Source: Pelagovum pacificum
GTDB lineage: Bacteria; Pseudomonadota; Alphaproteobacteria; Rhodobacterales; Rhodobacteraceae
Length of the DNA stretch: 64,000 nucleotides
Direction of reading: 5' to 3'
Assembly (NCBI RefSeq): GCF_016134045.1
Contig: NZ_CP065915.1
Coordinates: 1,612,001-1,676,000 of the forward strand
Part shown: positions 8,761 through 15,003 of the stretch, piece after piece
Layout of the letters: every line of letters begins with the position of its first letter
Numbering within the stretch: position 1 is the first letter of the stretch
Program-made: the position numbers and the translations under genes
Notes under the pieces: generated by a model
Told to the model about the DNA's origin: nothing
The model's input: only the letters and a program-made list of their open reading frames with translations
Databases searched by the model: none

Positions 8761-9532
8761 GCGGGCAGGGGGCATCTTGGCGGGTCTCTACCTGATCTAC
8801 GCGCTTCTCGCCTCGCTGCTGGTGCCGACCTTCATCTACCCGTTCGACCAGACGCTGTTTCAGGCGCAGGGTTTCCGTCGCGTCGAGGTCGCGGACACGC
8901 CACCGCTCTATGTCCACGACGCCGGACCGGACGCGCCGGTCGTGATCTACTTCATGGGCAACATCGGCTCGCTGCAGTGGTTCGGGCCGGATCTTCAGAT
9001 GCACGGAGCTGCCGGTCGCTCGATCGTGGCCATGACCTACAGGGGCGGCGGCGGAGAATCCGGACAACCGTCCGAATCCGCACTGAAGTCCGATGCGCTT
9101 GCAACCTTCGACGCGCTCGAGGCCGTGCTGCCAGACCATGGCCCGGTCATCCTGCATGGCTACTCGCTCGGATCCGGGCTCGCCTTTCATGTCGCCGCGC
9201 GACGTGAGGCGGACGCCGTCCTCGTCGTCGCGCCCTATGCGCGGCTGTGCGAGGTGATGGCGCAGAAATCCTGGGTGCCGGCCTGCCGCGTGCCCTGGGT
9301 CGATCGCTGGCAGAGCCTGCCCGACGCCCGCGCGACAGATGAGCCGATCCTGATCCTGCATGGCACGGCGGACGAGCTGATCCCGATCACGCAATCCGAA
9401 CGGCTCGCCGGGGATAGCCAGGTAGGCCCTGTCGAGTTCCGGCGACTTAATGCGACTCACACCGATATCGTGGTGAACGACGCCTATGCGTCGGAGGTCG
9501 GCGATCTGATCGCCGGGGCGCTCGGGAACTGA
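8723..9532 (+). CDS. Alpha/beta hydrolase, second of a tandem pair
   Basis: This paralogue of the preceding gene shares LYVHDAGPDAPVVIYFMGN, AMTYRGGGGE, the nucleophile elbow GYSLGSG, the acid region HGTADELIP and the base in NATHTDI. A hydrophobic stretch (LAGLYLIYALLASLLVPTF) preceded by two arginines suggests an inner-membrane anchor. The start is uncertain. The annotated ATG overlaps the upstream gene by 38 bp and lacks a ribosome site. A TTG at 8777 preceded by CAGGGGG would give exactly 251 residues, the same length as the first copy; an ATG at 8690 is also in frame. The substrate is unknown. Confidence 0.85.
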   Translation: MPPRSTVSLTRVRRAGGILAGLYLIYALLASLLVPTFIYPFDQTLFQAQGFRRVEVADTPPLYVHDAGPDAPVVIYFMGNIGSLQWFGPDLQMHGAAGRSIVAMTYRGGGGESGQPSESALKSDALATFDALEAVLPDHGPVILHGYSLGSGLAFHVAARREADAVLVVAPYARLCEVMAQKSWVPACRVPWVDRWQSLPDARATDEPILILHGTADELIPITQSERLAGDSQVGPVEFRRLNATHTDIVVNDAYASEVGDLIAGALGN

Positions 9533-9548
9533 GAGGCCCCTAAAAGCG

Positions 9549-9573
9549 AAAAGGCCGGCGATCCGCCGGCCTT
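9549..9573. terminator. Bidirectional terminator between hydrolase and DUF1127 genes
   Basis: AAAGGCCGGCG, a three-base loop and CGCCGGCCTTT form a perfect hairpin with A-rich and T-rich flanks, placed between two convergent genes. Confidence 0.85.
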
Positions 9574-9634
9574 TCACATCTGGTTCGTTCTGTTCCCGCG
9601 TATCGCGGGCTCCCCCTCCGTCTGCTGCACGGCC

Positions 9635-9793
9635 TTAGCGGCCGTAGACAGCGTTGGAAGCGATGGAGCGCGCGTCGCCGGGGAAGATGCCGAGGTCTTC
9701 GACCGCGAGGCGGGTCGGAAGAGCTTCGAGCTCACGGCGGGTGCGGTTGTAGAGGGCGCGTTTCTGCATGGCAGTGCGGAAGGTAGTGAACAT
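9635..9793 (-). CDS. DUF1127 small protein (52 aa)
   Basis: This short gene was found by reading the minus strand. The protein begins MFTTFRTAMQKRALYNRTRREL and ends DARSIASNAVYGR. The Arg-rich helix followed by 'L...LGI.P.D...IA' is the pattern of the DUF1127 (YjiS-like) family common in alphaproteobacteria. Some members bind RNA or affect phosphate and carbon metabolism; the role here is unknown. A GGAAAGAGAG ribosome site precedes the ATG. It is transcribed alone and faces the hydrolase terminator. A longer open frame on the same strand (9574-9906) is a shadow of low protein quality. Confidence 0.8.
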   Translation of the reverse strand: MFTTFRTAMQKRALYNRTRRELEALPTRLAVEDLGIFPGDARSIASNAVYGR

Positions 9794-9929
9794 GTTTGTC
9801 TCTCTTTCCTGTTCCTGAGGGTTCGTCCGTGTTCGGGACTACAAATACCAACGCTGCGCCGCAGCACAACTGACGGAACCCCAAAGCCGCCCTGCAGCAG
9901 ATGCATGGCGAGTAAATTATTGATTAAAA

Positions 9930-9957
9930 AGAAAAAGACCGCCCGGTTGGGCGGCCT
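9930..9957 (-). terminator. Terminator of gap
   Basis: On the minus strand, GGCCGCCC, loop AACC and GGGCGGTC form a hairpin followed by CTTTTTCTTTTT, 31 bases past the gap stop codon. Confidence 0.88.
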
Positions 9958-9987
9958 TTCTGCAGGTGCATATCTGCCTTGCGCTGA

Positions 9988-10989
9988 TCAGACGTATTTG
10001 CCCATCTCGACGGCAGTATCAGACATCCGGTTCGAGAAGCCCCACTCGTTGTCGTACCAGGACAGGATCCGGCACATCGTGCCTTCCATGACCTTGGTCT
10101 GGTCCGTGTGGAAGACCGAGGAATGGCTGTCGTGATTGAAGTCGGTGGAGACGAGCTTTTCGTCCGTGTAGCCGAGGATGCCCTTCAGCGGGCCGTCCGC
10201 GGCGGCACGGATCGCGTCGTTGATCTCTTCGACGCTGGTCGTCTTGGCGGCTTCGAAGGTCAGGTCGACGACCGACACGTTCGGCGTCGGCACGCGGATC
10301 GCGACACCGTCGAGCTTGCCGTTCAACTCGGGCAGCACGAGGCCGACGGCCTTGGCGGCACCGGTCGAGGTCGGGATCATCGACAGCGCCGCGGCGCGGG
10401 CGCGGTAGAGGTCCTTGTGCATCGTGTCCAGCGTCGGCTGGTCGCCGGTGTAGGAGTGGATCGTCGTCATGAAGCCCTTAACGATGCCGATGCTGTCGTT
10501 CAGCACCTTGGCGACCGGGGACAGGCAGTTCGTCGTGCAGGAGGCGTTGGAGACGATGATGTCGTCCGCACCGAGCGTGTCGTGGTTCACGCCGTAGACG
10601 ATGGTCTTGTCCGCGTCTGAACCGGGGGCGGAGATCAGCACCCGTTTGGAGCCGTTGTCGAGGTGGGCCTGGCACTTCTCCTTGGAGGTGAAGATGCCGG
10701 TGCATTCCATCACGACGTCCACGTCCGACCAGGGCAGGTCGGCGGGGTTGCGGATCGCGGTCACGCGCATCGGGCCGCGGCCGACGTCGATCGTGTCCTC
10801 GGTGGTGGTCACCGTCGCCGGGAAGCGGCCGTGGACGCTGTCGTAGCGGAGAAGGTGGGCGTTGGTCTCGACCGGGCCGAGATCGTTGATCGCCACGACC
10901 TCGATATCGGTGCGGCCCGACTCGATGATCGCGCGCAGCACGTTGCGGCCGATGCGACCGAAGCCGTTGATTGCGACTTTGACTGCCAT
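9988..10989 (-). CDS. gap: Glyceraldehyde-3-phosphate dehydrogenase, type I
   Basis: GAPDH oxidises glyceraldehyde 3-phosphate to 1,3-bisphosphoglycerate with NAD(P) in glycolysis and the reverse in gluconeogenesis. The 333-residue protein has the N-terminal Rossmann motif [17 protein letters not shown], the active-site [10 protein letters not shown] (Cys151) and the C-terminal [12 protein letters not shown]. The length is standard. A small membrane protein gene follows upstream on the same strand at 11075-11218. The terminator downstream indicates that gap ends its transcript. Confidence 0.97.
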   Translation of the reverse strand: MAVKVAINGFGRIGRNVLRAIIESGRTDIEVVAINDLGPVETNAHLLRYDSVHGRFPATVTTTEDTIDVGRGPMRVTAIRNPADLPWSDVDVVMECTGIFTSKEKCQAHLDNGSKRVLISAPGSDADKTIVYGVNHDTLGADDIIVSNASCTTNCLSPVAKVLNDSIGIVKGFMTTIHSYTGDQPTLDTMHKDLYRARAAALSMIPTSTGAAKAVGLVLPELNGKLDGVAIRVPTPNVSVVDLTFEAAKTTSVEEINDAIRAAADGPLKGILGYTDEKLVSTDFNHDSHSSVFHTDQTKVMEGTMCRILSWYDNEWGFSNRMSDTAVEMGKYV

Positions 10990-11074
10990 GAGAGAAGTCC
11001 TCCGCTAGGGTTATGCGTAGTGTTTCGGCGCCAACATCGCCAAAAGCCGTGGAAGGTCAACCTTGTTGGCGCTC

Positions 11075-11218
11075 TCAGCGCCAGAAGGCGATCCATTCGA
11101 TGAGCTGAAAGCCCTTTCGGGCCAGGAAGATCATGATCTCCCCGTCGTTCTGCGTGATGTCGGCCACGATGCATCCGACGAGCAGCAGCAGGATCCAGAA
11201 GGTGGCCGACTTCAACAT
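11075..11218 (-). CDS. Small membrane protein (47 aa) upstream of gap
   Basis: From the ATG beginning MLKSATFWILLLLVGCIVAD the product has 47 residues: one transmembrane helix (about 6-24), then a short amphipathic tail (GEIMIFLARKGFQLIEWIAFWR). The upstream in-frame extension is Arg-rich and unlike protein, so the internal ATG was chosen. Similar short proteins next to gap occur in Rhodobacteraceae, as I recall, but no function is known. The gap gene starts 86 bases downstream on the same strand, so co-transcription is possible. Confidence 0.6.
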   Translation of the reverse strand: MLKSATFWILLLLVGCIVADITQNDGEIMIFLARKGFQLIEWIAFWR

Positions 11219-11260
11219 GGCCACTTTGATAGAGCAGGCGCCGACGAACGCAAGACGGCT

Positions 11261-11293
11261 GGACCGGCCCCGGCGCGATGCCGGGACCGGCCG
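11261..11293 (-). terminator. GC-rich hairpin after the VOC gene
   Basis: Nearly complementary arms (GGCCGGTCCCGGC and GCCGGGGCCGGTCC on the minus strand) begin 5 bases after the stop of the VOC gene. There is no real T-run, so termination efficiency is uncertain. Confidence 0.5.
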
Positions 11294-11297
11294 TCCG

Positions 11298-11666
11298 CTA
11301 GCCGTAGACGAAGGCGTTGAACTTGTTGCCCTCGGGGTCGCGGAAGTAGCCGCCGTAGAAGCCCTCTCCGCGCGGGCCGGGCGCACCTTCGTCGCGGCCG
11401 CCGAGCGACAGGGCGAGGGCGTGGAGCCGGTTCACCTGTGCCGCGTCGCGCGCCATCAGCGCGATCATCGCGCCGTTGCCCGGCGTCGCGGCCTCCCCGT
11501 TCCAGGGGCGGGTGACCATTATGAGCGGCCTCTTGGGACCGAAGCCCCAGGCGATCATGGTTTCAAGCGTGTAGGCCCGCGCGCCGCCGAGTTCGGCGAA
11601 CAACGGGTCGAAGAAGGCTGCGGCGGCGGCCGGATCGGCGGAGCCGATCGTGACATATCCGATCAT
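11298..11666 (-). CDS. VOC-family (glyoxalase/dioxygenase-like) protein
   Basis: This 122-residue member of the vicinal oxygen chelate superfamily has a start MIGYVTIGSADPAAAAAFFDPLFAELG and an end GEGFYGGYFRDPEGNKFNAFVYG. The final 'YFRDPEGNK' loop is the hallmark of small VOC proteins annotated as glyoxalases. A metal-binding Glu is present, but the N-terminal His is not obvious, so catalysis is not assured. The start was moved nine residues inward from the longest open frame to the family-typical Met. It appears monocistronic. Confidence 0.8.
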   Translation of the reverse strand: MIGYVTIGSADPAAAAAFFDPLFAELGGARAYTLETMIAWGFGPKRPLIMVTRPWNGEAATPGNGAMIALMARDAAQVNRLHALALSLGGRDEGAPGPRGEGFYGGYFRDPEGNKFNAFVYG

Positions 11667-11814
11667 GTCGGGGTCTCTCGATTGCAGGAACATCCGCGCG
11701 CGGTCCGGAGACCGGCGCGATCGACGGCCCGACTCGCGGCCGGCGTCAGTGGGTATGGTCAGGCAATCGGCACATACACGGGATAGCCCGCGCGGACCCG
11801 CCGCTCAAGCCCCG

Positions 11815-12624
11815 CTACTCGGCGTTCGGAAAGAACAGCTGCTGGCCGTCGACTTCGAACGCCGCGATCGCCGCCTGACCGGCATCGCCGAGGATCCACT
11901 CCTCGAACGCCTCCGCCGCGGCGGTATTCGCGCTCGGGCAGTGATCGGGACTCACGACGATCACGCCGTACTGGTTGAACAGCGCCTCGTCGCCTTCGAA
12001 CAGGATGGTCGCGTCGCCCTTGTTGGCGAAGCTGATCCACGTCGCCCGGTCGGTCAGCGCGTAGGCGTCCTCGGCCACTGCGATATTGAGCGTCGCGCCC
12101 ATGCCCGACCCGGTCTCGAGATACCAGTCGCCCGAGGCGCCCGTGGGATCGACCCCGGCAGCCGACCACAGCGCCAGTTCCGCCTTGTGCGTGCCGCTGT
12201 CGTCCCCGCGCGAGGCGAAGGCCGCCCCGCTGTCGGCAATCGCGGCGAACGCGGCGGCGGCGGAGTCCGCCGTGCCGAGGCCTGCCGGGTCCGCCGACGG
12301 CCCGATCAGGACGAAGTCGTTGTACATCACGTCATGCCGCGCCACGCCGAAGCCCTCGGCGACGAAGGCTTCTTCGGCCGGCTTGGCATGCACGAACAGA
12401 AGGTCGCCATCGCAATTCTGCGCGTTCGTCAGCGCCTGCCCGGTGCCGACCGCGACAACCTGCGCGTCGATGCCGGTGGTCTGCTCGAACTCCGGCAGGA
12501 TCGCCTCGTAGAGACCGCTGTTCTGGGTCGAGGTGGTCGACTGGATCAACAGACGGCCGGTCTCCTGCGCCGTCGCGGGCGCAGCGAGCAGCAGAAGGGC
12601 GAGGGCAATGGGGAACTTGGTCAT
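11815..12624 (-). CDS. tupA: Tungstate-type ABC transporter substrate-binding protein
   Basis: The mature periplasmic protein should bind tungstate (or molybdate) and deliver it to the TupB/TupC importer. The start MTKFPIALALLLLAAPATAQ is a Sec signal peptide with probable cleavage after ATAQ; an upstream in-frame extension was discarded because it runs into the preceding gene. The N-terminal IQSTTSTQNSGLYE matches the TTTS-type anion-binding motif of TupA rather than ModA. Later RGDDSGTHKAE and the GTGQAL segment also fit. It is the last gene of a three-gene operon (permease, ATPase, binding protein). The choice of tungstate over molybdate is from motif similarity. Confidence 0.85.
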   Translation of the reverse strand: MTKFPIALALLLLAAPATAQETGRLLIQSTTSTQNSGLYEAILPEFEQTTGIDAQVVAVGTGQALTNAQNCDGDLLFVHAKPAEEAFVAEGFGVARHDVMYNDFVLIGPSADPAGLGTADSAAAAFAAIADSGAAFASRGDDSGTHKAELALWSAAGVDPTGASGDWYLETGSGMGATLNIAVAEDAYALTDRATWISFANKGDATILFEGDEALFNQYGVIVVSPDHCPSANTAAAEAFEEWILGDAGQAAIAAFEVDGQQLFFPNAE

Positions 12625-12631
12625 GGTCTTC

Positions 12632-13378
12632 TCACAGTAGAAGCCTTCCCTCGAGGTAGGCGCGGGCATCCGCGCTCTCGGGGCGGGCAAGGAACTCTTC
12701 AACGGGCCGGTGTTCGGTGATCCGTCCGCGGGACAGGAAGGCGACATCCGTCGCCAGTCGCGCCGCCTGGGCGCGGTCGTGGGTGACCAGCAGGACCTTC
12801 ACGCCGGACGAGGCCGTCGCCCGGATCAGCGCCTCGATCGCGGCGGTCGAGGCAGGGTCGAGGTGCGCCGTCGGCTCGTCCAGCAGCAACAGGTTGGGTC
12901 GCGCGGCGAGCGCGCGGGCGATGGCGAGGCGCTGCCGCTCTCCACCCGACAGCGACCGGGCGGGCGCACCGCTCTGCTCGGTCATCCGGGCCGTCACCAG
13001 CAACTCCGCCAGTCGCCCGGCCCGGTGCCGGCGGGGCACGCGCGCCAGCCGGAGCGCGTGCATCAGGTTGGCCTTGGCCGAGCGGTTGAGCAGCACCGGC
13101 GTCTGAAAGACAAGGGCAGGGGCACCCGTATGGGGCGCAAGCTCGATCTCGCCTGAATCCACCGGGATCAGCCCGGCAATGGCCCGAAGCAGCAGGCTCT
13201 TGCCCGCGCCGTTCGGCCCGAGTAGCGCGGTGATCCCCCCGGTCTTCAGTCCGAGCGTGACCTCGTCCAGCAGCGGTCGTCCCTGCCGGCTGATCGTCAC
13301 GCCCTCGAGCGTCGCGATCGGCCGGACGAGCCCGCTCTCCGCCTTGCGGAACGGGAGGACCTGGCGATCAGCGGGCAT
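12632..13378 (-). CDS. tupC: ABC transporter ATP-binding protein (tungstate type)
   Basis: This 248-residue cytoplasmic ATPase has Walker A GPNGAGKS (about 54-61), the signature LSGGERQRLAIARAL, Walker B LLLLDEPTAHLD and a switch His in LLVTHD. It would power import through the adjacent permease. The gene overlaps the permease gene by 11 bp and ends 7 bp before the binding-protein start, so all three are one translationally coupled operon. Confidence 0.88.
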   Translation of the reverse strand: MPADRQVLPFRKAESGLVRPIATLEGVTISRQGRPLLDEVTLGLKTGGITALLGPNGAGKSLLLRAIAGLIPVDSGEIELAPHTGAPALVFQTPVLLNRSAKANLMHALRLARVPRRHRAGRLAELLVTARMTEQSGAPARSLSGGERQRLAIARALAARPNLLLLDEPTAHLDPASTAAIEALIRATASSGVKVLLVTHDRAQAARLATDVAFLSRGRITEHRPVEEFLARPESADARAYLEGRLLL

Positions 13379-14078
13379 AGGCGACCCCGTAGGCTCTCGG
13401 CCTCAACCCGAGCGCGGCGGCGTTCAGAACCAGCGACAGCGACAGCAGCACCAGCCCGAGGCCAAGCGCCAGCGACAGCTCCCCCCGCGATGTCTCGAGC
13501 GCGATGGCCGTCGTCATCACCCGCGTGACATGGTCGATGTTTCCCCCGACGATCATCACGGCCCCGACCTCGGCGAAGGCGCGGCCCATCCCGGCCAGTC
13601 CCGCCGTCAGAAGCGCCGGCCGTGCTTCCCACAACAACGTCGCGATCCGCTGGCCCTTTGTGGCCCGCAGCGCGCGGAGGGTCTCGTCGAATTCCTCCAT
13701 CAGCTCGGCGATGGCGGCGCGGGACAGGGCAGCGACGATCGGCGTGACCAAGACGGTCTGTGCGACGATCATTGCGGTCGGCGTATAGAGAAGGCCGAGC
13801 GCCCCGAGCGGCCCGGCGCGCGAGAACCCCATGTAGAGCGCGAGCCCGACGACCACCGGCGGCAACCCCATCGCGGCGTTCAGCACAAGCACGAGCACCC
13901 GCCGCCCCGGAAACCTCAGCACGGCCAGCACTGCGCCGAGCGGCATGCCGATCAGGCAGGCCAGCGCCACGGCCGACAACGATACGCGCAGCGACAGCAG
14001 GATCACCTGCAACAGCTCCGCGTCGCCCGTCAGCACGAGCCGCAGCGCTTCGGCGAATGATGTGGCGATGTCCTCCAT
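13368..14078 (-). CDS. tupB: ABC transporter permease (tungstate type)
   Basis: This integral inner-membrane subunit of 236 residues has about five or six hydrophobic segments and the EAA coupling loop (ELMEEFDETLRALRATKGQRI). The sequence pattern LLSLRVSLSAVALACLIGMP is typical of TupB/ModB-type permeases. It is first in the operon; the binding protein is last, an order different from the tupA-first arrangement of the first described operons. The 117 bp upstream show no recognisable molybdenum cofactor riboswitch. Confidence 0.85.
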   Translation of the reverse strand: MEDIATSFAEALRLVLTGDAELLQVILLSLRVSLSAVALACLIGMPLGAVLAVLRFPGRRVLVLVLNAAMGLPPVVVGLALYMGFSRAGPLGALGLLYTPTAMIVAQTVLVTPIVAALSRAAIAELMEEFDETLRALRATKGQRIATLLWEARPALLTAGLAGMGRAFAEVGAVMIVGGNIDHVTRVMTTAIALETSRGELSLALGLGLVLLSLSLVLNAAALGLRPRAYGVAYAR

Positions 14079-14195
14079 TGTGAGAGCCTAGCCACGGGCC
14101 GGGGAGCGCTGTCAATCGGGTGCCGCGCGCCGATGGCGCAAGCGCCGGTGAGCAGGTCGGAGTCGGGCACCGGGCAGTCCGTTTTTCGAGCCCGG

Positions 14196-14834
14196 TCAGC
14201 CGACCTCGTCCAGCAAACCGTCGTAGACAGCCGCGAGGCGCTGTGTCCGTTTCTCGGCCAGCCGTGATCCGGTGGCAGTCTGCATGTGCCTGCCGAGCGT
14301 CAACAGCTTGGTGCGGAAGTGGTCGAGCGCGAAGGCCGCCTCGTCGAGTGGCCGGTGCTCCGCCGCCGGATCGATCGCATCGCAGATCGCACCATTGCTG
14401 GCCCCGGCGATGTAGAAGCACAGCGCTGCGCCGATAAAGCCGATCGCGTCGAGCCGGTCCGCGTCCTGCAAAATCCGCGCCTCGAGTGTCCGTGGCGCGA
14501 TCCCGGCTGAATAGCTGTGCGCCTCGATCGCGTGACAGACCCCGTCCCTCCGGTCAGCGCCCCAGCCGAGCCCGCCCAACACTTCGCGCGCCTTCTCTGC
14601 CGCGAGGGTGGAGGCCATCGACCGCCGGGGCGAGCGTTTGTCGACCCATATGCAGTCATGCAGCAGCGTCGCCGCCTGCAGCACCTCCAGATCGCCGCCC
14701 TCCGCCACGGAGATCCGCACCACATTGCGCCAGACCCGAAGCAGGTGCGCCCCGTCGTGTGCCCCGTCGATCGTGTCGAACGAATTGGGCAGCAGCGCCT
14801 GCGCCAGCGCGGGATAGGGTAATTCAGTGTGCAT
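14196..14834 (-). CDS. HD-domain metal-dependent phosphohydrolase family protein
   Basis: From the ATG at MHTELPYPALAQALLP (preceded by AGGAG) the protein has 212 residues. The HD motif is visible as H...TLLHDCIWVDKRS, with a following IEAHSYSAG and a second acidic cluster ILQDADRLDAIGFIG, the pattern of YedJ-like HD phosphohydrolases. It is a soluble cytoplasmic enzyme; the substrate is not known. Its upstream region ends at the left attachment repeat of the integrated element 60 bp away. Before integration the gene therefore lay directly downstream of tRNA-Ser. Confidence 0.85.
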   Translation of the reverse strand: MHTELPYPALAQALLPNSFDTIDGAHDGAHLLRVWRNVVRISVAEGGDLEVLQAATLLHDCIWVDKRSPRRSMASTLAAEKAREVLGGLGWGADRRDGVCHAIEAHSYSAGIAPRTLEARILQDADRLDAIGFIGAALCFYIAGASNGAICDAIDPAAEHRPLDEAAFALDHFRTKLLTLGRHMQTATGSRLAEKRTQRLAAVYDGLLDEVG

Positions 14835-14893
14835 GCCACTCCTGTCCTGGGACAAGCCGCCAAGGGCGGCGATCGTGGGCGGGACAGGGGGAA

Positions 14894-14916
14894 TAGTGGC
14901 GGAGAGACAGGGATTC
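14894..14916. repeat. attL, 23-bp direct repeat (left end of element)
   Basis: The sequence is identical to 24301-24323, i.e. the last bases of tRNA-Ser plus three downstream bases. Homology stops after GGATTC here (TGAAAG follows) but continues as tRNA at the right end. An AT-rich stretch of about 85 bp follows up to the res stop codon, with no recognisable gene. Confidence 0.9.
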
Positions 14917-15003
14917 TGAAAGTTTCCATAACATACTGTAAAGGTTAGTATCTTTATAGAATAGAGGACCTCGCACCCACAAAAACACCCACATCCAGGA
15001 TCA

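Noticed and set aside
9574..9906. 110-codon minus-strand frame over the DUF1127 locus
   Set aside because: Ser/Arg/Pro-rich and unlike a protein; the DUF1127 frame in another phase has a ribosome site and family pattern.
14079..14195. Molybdenum/tungsten cofactor riboswitch before the tup operon
   Set aside because: The short region lacks a recognisable multi-stem arrangement.
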